Below the pieces are notes generated by a model. The model searched no databases and was not told where the DNA came from. It saw only the letters and a program-made list of their open reading frames with translations. This document shows positions 1-10,527 of a DNA stretch of 53,753 nt, in pieces. The translations under genes were made by a program, and so were the position numbers. The number at the start of each line of letters is the position of its first letter. Position 1 is the first letter of the stretch. Source of the stretch: Perkinsus marinus ATCC 50983 (lineage: Eukaryota > Perkinsozoa > Perkinsida > Perkinsidae); the NCBI RefSeq assembly GCF_000006405.1, contig NW_003208655.1:464509-518261 (forward strand), read 5' to 3'.

Positions 1-679
1 TGGTGAGTATAGTGTATAGGGGAACTCCTTTCCTTATCGGTTGCTAGGGTCGGGGCCGGACATGATACCATCAGTGGCACCACGTTTATACATATCGGAC
101 GTAGGAGGCGCATCTCATGGTGCCTTGCAGGGTCCATGCTCAGATGCAAATGGTCGTGGCCAACCCAGTAGCCCAAGGGCAATTCTGGCATTTGGATAAC
201 GGTGCTGGAGGCCTGACGGTCGTAGTGCCACTTACCTTAGATGATGAGATGCTAGGACCTCTTATGGTGAGGCTTGGGCTCTATTAATAACGTGAGTAGC
301 TTCATACTAGGTATTGCCAGGGTCACATCATGTTGCTGGGAAGAACGCGTAGGGTGTAGTTGTGCTGGGCGCGGGGGGCATGCTGTCGATCCTTAGTGCC
401 GATTGGTGGTGGACTCGGGCCATGAATGTGTTCAAAGGCGTCCTGACGAGGAGTGGCCCAGACGGTAACACGTCGGTTACCTATGATCTCGGTGATGCTA
501 TAATTTACAGCGGGAAAATGGTAAGCTCTCATGGAAAAGATGATTCTGAATTTTCCCAATAGATCAAAAGAGAACGCGGTAACCGGAAATACAATCGGTC
601 GAAGGTGTACCTGGTATGGCGATTCGATTTCACCGACACGCCTCCGCCCGGCCAAAACGTCTTCCAGACCGTCTGGTAG
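1..679 (+). CDS. PhyH-type (phytanoyl-CoA dioxygenase-like) protein, 3' part
   Basis: Three-prime end of a gene cut by the window edge. Exons 131-266, 311-348, 397-520 and 563-679 join in phase across introns of 42-48 nt, with stop TAG at 677-679; an earlier exon probably lies near 50-100 but is unresolved. The joined protein reads QFWHLDNGAGG, then LTVVVPLTLDDEMLGPLMV, LPGSHHV, DAIIYSGKM and RSKVYLVWRFDF. This is the order of the 2-oxoglutarate/Fe(II) PhyH fold: HxD metal motif in WHLD, the GPLxxLPGSHH turn, and the C-terminal Arg strand that holds 2-oxoglutarate. The family oxidises acyl-CoA or small hydrophobic substrates. The distal metal His normally seen in an LHRG-like segment reads IKRERGN here, so metal binding may be changed or activity lost. 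The substrate cannot be told. Confidence 0.72.
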
Positions 680-1729
680 GATACGCAGTAACGCCACAAA
701 CGGAGGCTATTCGCAGGTATGATATTTGCGGATACTTTCTCGATCATTTAAAGCAGTTTTACTTTTGGATGCCTGTTGGCAGCTAACATGAAGAAAGATG
801 CCGATGTTTCTGAGTAGTCTGAGTGTTCTGTGTTGGGAGTGCGAAGAAGAGAACATTAGCAATGGAAAAGGTGAGGAAGAACCTCATGATATCGGTAACA
901 GAGTCGATCAATGACCCAGTTTTGCACCACGACAGAGAACCGTGATACACTACTGACAACGAGTACTATAATTAGAAACTCTGCAGGCTTACACAACGGG
1001 TATGCAATCACTAATAATCCTCCGTATTCAGTTTCCGTTCAGTTTCCGACTGCAAAACGCAACAAGGTGTGTTTAAGCAGCATCACAAGATAATCTACAA
1101 AACAGATCATCAGCAACAAGTAAATGGAATGATGGACTACAAAAACACATATCATCAGTTCACGCAGTAATCACCATACTTCGGGAAGGAATCATGATCG
1201 GCATGCTTGGAACTTCTCCGACCATCTTACTTCGATAACCTTTCCGGACTCACTCACTTTGGCAACCAGAAAAGACCACGGGTAAAGTTAATGCCAACTC
1301 ACCAGCACCAATTCGTCTTCGATCGATACCTGTACCATAACTAACCAAGGATACCATAATACACTCTACTCATGATGGGTCACATACGCTTTAAGAGGCA
1401 GTACGCACCGCTGAGAATGAGAGAATCATGAGGAAAACTACACTTATTAATCGACCAACCAACCGCCCTGATGCCAAAGGAAGAAGTATACGGCTTCTAA
1501 GGAGAACGTGGAAAACGACCATGAATATCTTTGTAACCAACGATGATAATACACCTACACGACATAAACTACCAGCATACACCACGTGCAGCGACCACAA
1601 TAGTTGAGTAAGGGACCTGCTATCTTTATAGGCCTAACAGCCAAGACACAACCGCAGAAGAGTTCCCAACAGGTTCTGCCGTGATCGGTTGTTGAGGAAC
1701 AATAGCAGACTTTACCATGACCAAATACA
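680..1729. other. Gene-poor spacer
   Basis: About 1 kb between the dioxygenase gene and the minisatellite complex. Open frames here are short, lack family resemblance and do not join across good splice sites. No RNA gene was recognised. Confidence 0.4.
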
Positions 1730-2040
1730 CTTCAATCACCGACCACCGACGGCTTCACCAGAGGCGAACGATACGAATGCACTTGGTGATAAGACTATGT
1801 ATCCTTTACCTAGCTCAACCTACTATTCAGCGGAAGTATTACCTGAGAGGATCATCTATAAGAACACTGTGGATGCAGAAAGAGAACTTCAAGCAAGAAA
1901 AGTTCCAAGAAGAGAGGGGAGGTTCCAACCATATCTGTAACATACAAGCCTCATGATAAGCACTGACATAACCTATCTAGAAACGCTAAGAATGTTGTCT
2001 TAGAGGCGCACCGTTCAAGAGAAGCTGATATCACTAAGAA
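1730..2040. repeat. Satellite leader, copy 1
   Basis: A non-tandem segment directly before the first minisatellite array. It is clearly related to 4845-5140: both share CACCAGAG, GATAAG..ATGTA, CTTTA..TAGCTCAACC, AAGAGA..AACATA and CATAACCTATCTA blocks in the same order and orientation, with many substitutions. Each copy is followed within about 30-50 bp by the same kind of TTCACACCGTATTCATAG array, so leader plus array appears to have duplicated as a unit. Confidence 0.7.
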
Positions 2041-3930
2041 TGACTCCTCCCGCTGATTCATAGAAGAAGTTCACACCATATTCATAGGAGAAGTTCACAC
2101 CGTATTCATAGGAGAAGTTCACACCGTATTCATAGGAGAAGTTCACATCGTATTCATAGAAGAAGTTCACACCGTATTCATACAAGGAGAAGTTCACACC
2201 GTATTCATACAAGGAGAAGTTCACACCGTATTCATACAAGGAGAAGTTCACACCGTATTCATACAAGGAGAAGTTCACACCGTATTCATAGGAGAAGTTC
2301 ACACCGTATTCGTAGGAGAAGTTCACACCGTATTCGTAGGAGAAGTTCACACCGTATTCATAGAAGAAGTTCACACCGTATTCATAGAAGAAGTTCACAC
2401 CGTATTCGTACAAGGAGAAGTCCACACCGTATTCATAGGAGAAGTTCACACCGTATTCGTACAAGGAGAAGTTCACACCGTATTCATACAAGGAGAAGTT
2501 CACACCGTATTCATACAAGGAGAAGTTCACACCGTATTCATACAAGGAGAAGTTCACACCGTATTCATAGAAGAAGTTCACACCGTATTCATAGAAGGAG
2601 TTCACACCGTATTCATACAAGGAGAAGTTCACACCGTATTCATACAAGGAGAAGTTCACACCGTATTCATACAAGGAGAAGTTCACACCATATTCATACA
2701 AGGAGAAGTTCACACCGTATTCATACAAGGAGAAGTTCACACCGTATTCATACAAGGAGAAGTTCACACCGTATTCATACAAGGAGAAGTTCACACCGTA
2801 TTCATACAAGGAGAAGTTCACACCGTATTCATACAAGGAGAAGTTCACACCGTATTCATACAAGGAGAAATTCACACCGTATTCATAGGAGAAGTTCACA
2901 CCGTATTCGTAGGAGAAGTTCACACCGTATTCATACAAGGAGAAGTTCACACCGTATTCATACAAGGAGAAGTTCACACCGTATTCATAGAAGAAGTTCA
3001 CACCGTATTCGTAGGAGAAGTTCACACCGTATTCGTAGGAGAAGTTCACACCGTATTCATAGAAGAAGTTCACACCGTATTCATAGGAGAAGTTCACACC
3101 GTATTCATAGGAGAAGTTCACACCGTATTCATACAAGGAGAAGTTCACACCGTATTCATAGGAGAAGTTCACACCGTATTCGTAGGAGAAGTTCACACCG
3201 TATTCATAGAAGAAGTTCACACCGTATTCATAGAAGAAGTTCACACCGTATTCATAGAAGAAGTTCACACCGTATTCATAGGAGAAGTTCACACCGTATT
3301 CATACAAGGAGAAGTTCACACCGTATTCATAGGAGAAGTTCACACCGTATTCATAGGAGAAGTTCACACCGTATTCATACAAGGAGAAGTTCACACCGTA
3401 TTCATAGGAGAAGTTCACACCGTATTCGTAGGAGAAGTTCACACCGTATTCATAGAAGAAGTTCACACCGTATTCATAGAAGAAGTTCACACCGTATTCA
3501 TAGAAGAAGTTCACACCGTATTCATACAAGGAGAAGTTCACACCGTATTCATACAAGGAGAAGTTCACACCGTATTCATACAAGGAGAAGTTCACACCGT
3601 ATTCATACAAGGAGAAGTTCACACCGTATTCATACAAGGAGAAGTTCACACCGTATTCATACAAGGAGAAATTCACACCGTATTCATAGGAGAAGTTCAC
3701 ACCGTATTCATACAAGGAGAAGTTCACACCGTATTCATAGGAGAAGTTCACACCGTATTCGTAGGAGAAGTTCACACCGTATTCATAGAAGAAGTTCACA
3801 CCGTATTCATAGAAGAAGTTCACACCGTATTCATAGAAGAAGTTCACACCGTATTCATAGGAGAAGTTCACACCGTATTCATACAAGGAGAAGTTCACAC
3901 CGTATTCATACAAGGAGAAGTTCACACCGT
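2041..3930. repeat. 24/27-bp minisatellite array (about 75 units)
   Basis: Tandem units of the type GAAGTTCACACCGTATTCAT with either AGGA/AGAA (24 bp) or ACAAGGA (27 bp) inserts. Because both unit lengths are multiples of three, the minus strand stays open for the whole array, reading NFSYEYGV, NFFYEYGV and NFSLYEYGV. The order of unit types repeats: three FFYEYGV, two FSYEYGV, one FSLYEYGV and one FSYEYGV unit recur as a block at least three times, which is a higher-order repeat. I do not call it a gene: there is no convincing start, no flanking domain and no splice context. Confidence 0.85.
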
Positions 3931-4325
3931 ATTCCAAGTTCATACCATTTTCAAAGATGAAATTCACACCGTATTCAAAGAGGAAATTCACACAGTATAC
4001 ACCACTTTCATAGGCCACACCATATTCATGAAAGAAGTCCATACCAAATTCATAGAAGAAGTTCACACCATATTCATAGAAGAAGTTCACACCATATTCA
4101 TGGAAGAAGTTCACACCATATTCATGGAAGAAGTTCACACCACCATATTCATGGAAGAAGTTCACACCACCATATTCATGGAAGAAGTTCACACCACCAT
4201 ATTCATGGAAGAAGTTCACACCACCATATTCATGGAAGAAGTTCACACCACCATATTCATGGAAGAAGTTCACACCACCATATTCATGGAAGAAGCTCGC
4301 AACGTATCTACCCTATTCAAGAATA
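3931..4325. repeat. Degenerate stretch and 27-bp GGV-type array
   Basis: The previous array decays at 3931-4060. From about 4070 to 4300 it resumes as 24- then 27-bp units containing ATTCATGGAAGAAGTTCACA with an added CCA, read on minus as NFFHEYGGV. It is continuous in the same minus-strand frame as the larger array. Confidence 0.8.
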
Positions 4326-4700
4326 ATTACCGTATTCATAGAAGAAGTTTACACGCCATATTCATATAAGTTCACACCATATTCATATAAGTTCACACCA
4401 TATTCATATAAATTCACACCATATTCATATAAGTTCACACCATATTCATATAAGTTCACACCATATTCATATAAGTTCACACCATATTCATATAAGTTCA
4501 CACCATATTCATATAAGTTCACACCATATTCATATAAGTTCACACCATATTCATATAAGTTCACACCATATTCATATAAGTTCACACCATATTCATAGAA
4601 GTTCACACCATATTCATATAAGTTCACACCATATTCATAGAAGTTCACACCATATTCGTAGAAGTTCACACCATATTCATCATATTCATAAGAGTTCACA
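4326..4700. repeat. 21-bp minisatellite array
   Basis: About 15 units of CATATTCATATAAGTTCACAC type, 21 bp, read on minus as VNLYEYG. It is the shortest unit of the family, again a multiple of three and again free of stops on the minus strand. Confidence 0.85.
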
Positions 4701-4844
4701 ACGTGTTTATCCTATTTATAGAAGAAGCTCACACCGTATTCATGAAAAAGTGCACAACGTAAAAGAAGGTTGCACCGTATTCGTGAAAGAAGTTCACCGT
4801 ATTCACTATATCCACAGAAGAAGTCCACACCGCCTTCAAACTCA

Positions 4845-5140
4845 CCAACCACCAATAGCTTCACCAGAGATGAGCGATAGGAATACACTCGATGATAAGT
4901 CAATGTACCCTTTATATAGCTCAACCAACCCTTCGACCGAAGTATGACTTGAGGGAATCACGAACAGGAACACTATGGCTGCAGGAGAGATCCGAAGAAG
5001 AGAACATATCTTGGAGAGAAGACGTTCCAACCAAAACCGTATCAGAAATCGCATCGTGGGCGCCCACATAACCTATCTATGAACGTTTAAAATGTAGCAT
5101 AGAAGGCTCATCCCACAGTTCAAGAGAATCTCATCTTATA
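4845..5140. repeat. Satellite leader, copy 2
   Basis: Diverged second copy of the 1730-2040 leader in the same orientation. It ends near 5140, just before the array resumes at about 5150. Confidence 0.7.
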
Positions 5141-5149
5141 ATACAAAGA

Positions 5150-5950
5150 CTTCATGGAAGAAATTCATAGAAAACACCATGACCATAGAAGAAATTCACA
5201 TCATATTCATAGAAGAAAAAGTTCACAACGTACTCACCATATTCATAGGAGAAGTTCACAACGTATTCACCATATTCATAGAAGCTCACTACGTAAGAAG
5301 TTCAAACCGTATTCATCGTATTCATACAAGGAGAAGTTCACACCGTATTCATAAGAGAAGTTCACACCGTATTCATAAGAGAAGTTCACACCGTATTCAT
5401 AGGAGAAATTCACACCGTATTCATAGGAGAAATTCACACCGTATTCATAGAAGAAGTTCACACCGTATTCATAGGAGAAGTTCACACCGTATTCATAGAA
5501 GAAGTTCACACCTTATCCACCATTTCGATAGAAAAACATAAGAAGTTTACGCCGTATTCACCATTTTCATGGGGGAAGTTCACACCGTATTCCTAAAAGA
5601 AGTTCACACCATAGAAAAGGTTCACAACGTTTTCACCAAGTTCATAGAAGCTCACAACGTGAGAAGCTCACATCGTAGTCATATCAAGAAGTTTACACCT
5701 TGCAAGCTCACACAGTATACAGTATTCATAGAAAGAGTTCCCACCGTATTCACCATATTCATAGGGAAAGTTCACAACATATTCACCAAGTTCATAGACA
5801 AATTTCACACCATATTCATAGAATAAGTTTCAACATATTCACCAAATTCATAGAAGTTCACACAGTATTCATGAAAGAGCGAACACTGTAGATAAAGCTC
5901 ATCGTATTCGTAAAAGGAGTTCACCACGTATTCACCATGTTATAGAATAA
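5150..5950. repeat. Mixed and degenerate minisatellite block
   Basis: Array units of the same family, regular 24/27-bp at about 5325-5515 and degenerate elsewhere. Many copies carry extra CACAACGT or CACCATATTCATAG words. This block links the 24-bp arrays to the 33-bp array that follows. Confidence 0.75.
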
Positions 5951-6600
5951 GCTCACATGATATTCATAGGAGAAGCTCACAACCTATTAACCGTATTCAT
6001 AGGAGAAGTTCACAACCTATTAACCGTATTCATAGGAGAAGTTCACAACCTATTAACCGTATTCATAGGAGAAGTTCACAACCTATTAATCGTATTCATA
6101 GGAGAAGCTCACAACCTATTAACCGTATTCGTAGAGGAAGTTCACAACCTATTAACCGTATTCATAGGAGAAGTTCACAACCTATTAACCGTATTCGTAG
6201 AGGAAGTTCACAACCTCTTAACCGTATTCGTAGAGGAAGTTCACAACCTATTAACCGTATTCGTAGAGGAAGTTCACAACCTATTAACCGTATTCATAGG
6301 AGAAGTTCACAACCTATTAATCGTATTCATAGGAGAAGTTCACAACCTATTAACCGTATTCGTAGAGGAAGTTCACAACCTATTAACCGTATTCGTAGAG
6401 GAAGTTCACAACCTATTAACCGTATTCGTAGAGGAAGTTCACAACCTATTAACCGTATTCATAGGAGAATTTCACAACCTATTAACCGTATTCATAGGAG
6501 AAGTTCACAACCTATTAATCGTATTCCTAGGAGAAGTTCACAACCTATTAACCGTATTCGTAGAGGAATTTCACAACCTATTAACCGTATTGACTGACAT
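5951..6600. repeat. 33-bp minisatellite array (about 19 units)
   Basis: Units contain CACAACCTATTAACCGTATT followed by CATAGGAGAAGTT or CGTAGAGGAAGTT. The plus strand is open throughout, reading FIGEVHNLLTV or FVEEVHNLLTV. This is the opposite coding strand from the 24/27-bp arrays, which suggests that openness follows from the unit length more than from a protein. Confidence 0.88.
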
Positions 6601-6849
6601 AGAGTGTTCATAGAATACAGCTTCACACCATATTCGTAAAAATAGTTCATGATTCCCACCGCTCGGGTAAGTAGAGGATCACACTATCCTCCTGGTTAAT
6701 AGAATGAGTTCACAAGTCCTAGGAACAGTGTACTCTATACCAAATGATAACTCATACAAAGACATCTTACTCATCCCTATACGTACATATGCAAAGAGAC
6801 GTAACCATATTCATATATGCAACAAACCACTACCGATACACAAGTATTC

Positions 6850-7045
6850 ATACATACAACAAGCCGTAACCGTATGTACTCATACATACAACAAGCCGTA
6901 ACCGTATGTATTCATACATACAACAAGCCGTAACCGTATGTATTCATACATACAACAAGCCGTAACCGTATGTACTCATACATACAACAAGCCGTAACCG
7001 TATGTACTCATACATACAACAAGCCGTAACCGTATGTATTCATAG
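6850..7045. repeat. 32-bp tandem repeat, 6 units
   Basis: Six near-identical units with AAGCCGTAACCGTATGTA at 6861, 6893, 6925, 6957, 6989 and 7021, a constant 32-bp step. They differ mainly at one ACTC/ATTC position. There are no unique spacers, so it is not a CRISPR array. Confidence 0.9.
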
Positions 7046-7855
7046 GACTCCGTCCTCAGCACCTCATTACCACATCACATATCGCATAACCGTAAGAATT
7101 TACGATACATATTTCAAACATAACAATCAACTTCACCTTCAACTCTAACGTTCTTATATAGCCACAAACTTACTACTACCAACCACACCATAACCAACAG
7201 TAACCACCATACAATATAGTCTACATACACTACTACTCTAAAACACAAGGGCACTGAAGTAACCACAGAAGCAGAATAATAGAAACCAGTAGTTTGAAAC
7301 CAATACTTACCACGACCAACTATATACAAAAATTCCAAATACCATTCAGGCCACTCCTATATCAACAATAACAACACTTGAAGAATAACCTAATTTGCAA
7401 CTCAGCGTACTAGCGTCGAGCTAAAGTGGGACACTAGTACACAACGCTCCATGGGGACAATCCACACAATTTTGTCTTGGACCGTTCCGTCTTGCTCGTC
7501 TCTTACAGTCTTGAGATTTGCTCATGAATCTATCGGTAATTTTCTATTTCCATGTTCTCTATCCCTATGTTCTTTCTAGTCTGATGTAGCCCATTGACCC
7601 TTATTCGTCGCATTTGGCCGCATGGTTCCTCTGGTTCATCCGAACTCCTATTGCTTTTCGTCGTGTTCCAGTTCCTGCCACTTTGCTTCCTTTCTGCGGC
7701 GTCCAGAAGCAACTGCCGTGAATTCAATTGAATATTTTCTGGTAACGAGATTTGAACTAAACAAGACCGCTGCATGTAAGTAGTTAAATACCGCTTTGGA
7801 CGGTTCATACTAAGCAAATATCGCAAACATGTCTCGACAGATATGTCTCAATCAA
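7046..7855. other. Spacer, possible weak minus-strand coding
   Basis: Mostly AT-rich low-complexity DNA to about 7400. The minus-strand frame at 7530-7826 has a mildly protein-like composition with a DEPEEPCGQM stretch, but I found neither start nor splice support. Nothing else seen. Confidence 0.3.
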
Positions 7856-8745
7856 TTATGATAGGGTAAGACGATAGTGACGATAGAAGCATGACACCAC
7901 AGTAAGAATCTTCGCAGCAGCGTGAGCTGCTGAGTAAGCCGGAGTACATGGACAGTAAATGAAGCGACAGAGCGTTAAGATGCCCCACAGTATGCCCGAT
8001 CGCTCATTGTCTTTCTCATCCACAACAAAGGGTATCACTTCAACTATCACCAGTCATGCGTTCTACGTTCGCCTGACACGAACAACATCAATATGGTGAG
8101 ATGACAACTCATCTCTACTTTCGCCCGCTGCCTAGTAACGGGACCAGTGAAGTTGATGGTTGATCTAGTGCTGGCCTCCTCATCAGAAAGATCACTTACG
8201 GACATTTCCGTACAATTACGTGTTGATGCCAACTGTTGTGTGTTCAGCAGTGGCGATGCCGACACGTCTCTGCCTCCTATTGATGCCGATGGTATCTGAG
8301 TTTTAGCCAGTAACATCAGCCTATCCAAGCTCCCGTAGTGCAGGTCAGGAATTTCGAGAGAGCGCAAAACAAGATGCTGACTCGAGAGTCTTCTGCTGGC
8401 TCCTGTTCCTTATCCTCGCGAATCCACTGCATGATTGAGTCGAAGTTCCTAGGAAGGCACTGCAAGGTCAGAATAAGGAAACCATTAGATACTTGAAGAG
8501 GAAGACGACGCCGCCAGCGATCACTGATACCAAAATGATGGTTCTTAGTATCTTATCAACGATACTGGCCGCTATTTGCAATAATGCCGAGAACCTGTCA
8601 CCATTTTCGTATCTACCAGAGCGGGACTCTATTGGCGTACACGAAAGCGAAGACGTTCAATATGAACCATAAAGGTGCCGTGGATGCTTCATATCCGGAA
8701 GCAGGGGAGAAGTAGAGAGGCCTGAGGGTATGCGACCATGGCCAG
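7856..8745 (-). CDS. Predicted membrane protein, exon structure unresolved
   Basis: Several minus-strand coding-like segments run 8700 to 7856. A hydrophobic stretch (TIILVSVIAGGVVFLF) lies near 8485-8540 and an acidic/basic segment, IMQWIREDKEQEPAED, near 8400-8440. The last segment, 7856 to about 8042, ends at a TAA (7856-7858) and carries SGILWGILTLCRFIYC and AAHAAAKILTV. They look like exons of a multi-pass membrane protein, but I could not find one consistent chain. The gene lies just downstream of, and on the same strand as, the 151-aa gene at 8759. No family is recognised. Confidence 0.4.
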
Positions 8746-8758
8746 TTGTTCTCAATGG

Positions 8759-9411
8759 TCATTCCGCGGTATACGAGAGACGGCCGAAGTCGATGTCTTC
8801 GAGCTCGGGGATGTAATCTTTAGCCGCCTCGTGAAAGAGTTGAAAACAGCACTGCAGCTGGTAGTGAGAATACAGCACCTATGAGGGGGAGTTACTTGCA
8901 ATCGAGAAAGCTGAGGGATGCTACTCACTTTAGATACTACACCGAACATTATGGCCGAGACCAACGCGGATGTACGCATAACTGAAGTCAGTCGCTGAAA
9001 AGGTCGCTTCACTAGTCGCCTCATATACTCGAGAACATACCTCTTTCTTCCGGCGTACCTCCCGACTGAAGACACGAGTCGCGGCCTCGGGCGGGAGACA
9101 GACGTCGCAATGGGCCTAGGGTGAGGAAGTTCCTATCAACATTAGTTACTCGGTACTATTGTCTGTTCATACTACTACATTATGCTGAATTCAGAGATGA
9201 TAATTCCCAAACTTACCTGACAGAGTTCCTCGATGAGGAGCTCCTGCGCATCTAGCCGTCTCTGCTGCTTGCGAATCAGGTCAGATAGCTTCTCTATCTG
9301 ATAACCGGCATGAGCGCGCAACAGGAGGAAGGAATTGACCTCAGCACGACACTGATCTATCTCTGAGTCCTCTACATCAGATGCTAGGTCAATACTTCCG
9401 GTTTCCGACAT
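8759..9411 (-). CDS. Hypothetical 151-aa protein, four exons
   Basis: Exons 9217-9411, 9041-9115, 8929-8994 and 8759-8878 join in phase 0 at every junction, across introns of 101, 46 and 50 nt with GTAAGT, GTATGT and GTGAGT donors. The start is the ATG at 9409-9411; the stop TGA is 8759-8761. The N-terminus is acidic (MSETGSIDLASDVEDSEID). A predicted coiled coil follows at residues 20-65 (QIEKLSDLIRKQQRRLD), then a basic segment (REVRRKKERL), a moderately hydrophobic stretch (SALVSAIMFGVVSK) and an acidic tail (YIPELEDIDFGRLSYTAE). I do not recognise the family. The clean splicing makes a real gene likely. Confidence 0.65.
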
Positions 9412-10527
9412 GACTCAAAAGAGGAAATACTGAGCAGCAAATGTGTCCAAGGAGACGCATATCGAGACCTTGCGAACAATGAGTGCAGCATCTCTCATAA
9501 TAACAAGCTAAGACTCTCTCCTCCATCCATCATTAGGTGCAGACACTCCCCTCTACAGTGTTAAAATATATGCTCGCTTTCCTGTATAGTTTTTATACAT
9601 TATCATCAACACATGTAGCTGCCCATATGCATACTTTCCCATAGTGCTGCTCGCTACTATCATGATGACCATTGTCCCCAAGGACTCCACCCCCATCAAG
9701 CGACTCCCCACAAACCGGTTCGGAGGAGGACGACCTCCACCACCTTCCTTTCACTCAGTCGGGAAAGGACGACGAGGAGGAGGAGGATCCTTCATGCTGC
9801 AGTGTAGCAGCCACACCACCTTAGTGATACCTTATAAAGGGAATATTTCCTACCACTATGACCGGGGCAGCTATGCCACAGCGCCAAGATATGCCTTGAT
9901 ACGATCAATTATTCCGAGCGAGGCGGCTATGCCACAACCCCAAGATATGCCTTAGTGAGAGCGATTCTTAGAGTCGGGGTGGCTATGCCAGAACCTCGAG
10001 AGATGTCCTAGCAAGATCAATATCTCCACCTGGGGCCACTATGCCACAGCCCGGAGATACGTCAGCCACGGCCCTCATCAAGACACTGATGTAAAAATTT
10101 AATTGCCCGCAAATCTCGTTCCATCATGGAGGGGATTGATAGTTACTCGGACCCAGTACACTGAATTCAAATGATGTGCGGAGTTATGTTGAGAGTGAAT
10201 CTCACTTAGATCGACTCGCTTACACTAACTCGAAGCTTAGATCGATTTGATGAAAGTGTTATTGCCCAAGGAGACGGGCCGGATCAACGAAGTGAAGGAA
10301 GCAACGACTACAGCCCAGCTACTCCGAGCGAAGATCCACTTACACGACGACTAGAAGCTGATAGAAGTTGATATCATCACCCTCTGAGGTGTGGCAGTGC
10401 TCTGAGTACCTCTAAGGGGATTGGTAATGAATAAGCAATACGACAACAATGAAACCACCTCTCGACAACTATCCACCAGTTTAGAACGCAACGACGAGAG
10501 TATCAAATCCAATGTACAGTATTGGTA
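9412..10527. other. Spacer with minisatellite
   Basis: Apart from the 63-bp repeat at 9860-10070, I see no gene. A GA-rich stretch (AGGAGGACGACC) lies near 9721-9790. The plus frame at 9644-9955 runs into the repeat and is not supported. Confidence 0.4.
9860..10070. repeat. GGCTATGCC minisatellite, locus 1
   Basis: Four imperfect units of about 60-63 bp sharing GGGGCGGCTATGCCACA, then CCCAAGATATGCCTTAG. The same unit recurs at 41180-41395 and in shortened form at 24290-24420, so this is a dispersed minisatellite family. Confidence 0.8.

Noticed and set aside
2015-4273. 752-codon minus-strand open frame as a protein gene
   Set aside because: It is wholly tandem repeat with no start context, domain or transcript evidence; kept as a repeat and as an open question.
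5957-6613. 218-codon plus-strand open frame
   Set aside because: It is the 33-bp array read in one frame; openness follows from unit length.
6850-7045. CRISPR-like regular repeat
   Set aside because: Units are contiguous with no unique spacers, and the window is eukaryotic.
9644-9955. 103-codon plus-strand frame
   Set aside because: Low complexity, then runs into the 63-bp minisatellite; no splice or family support.
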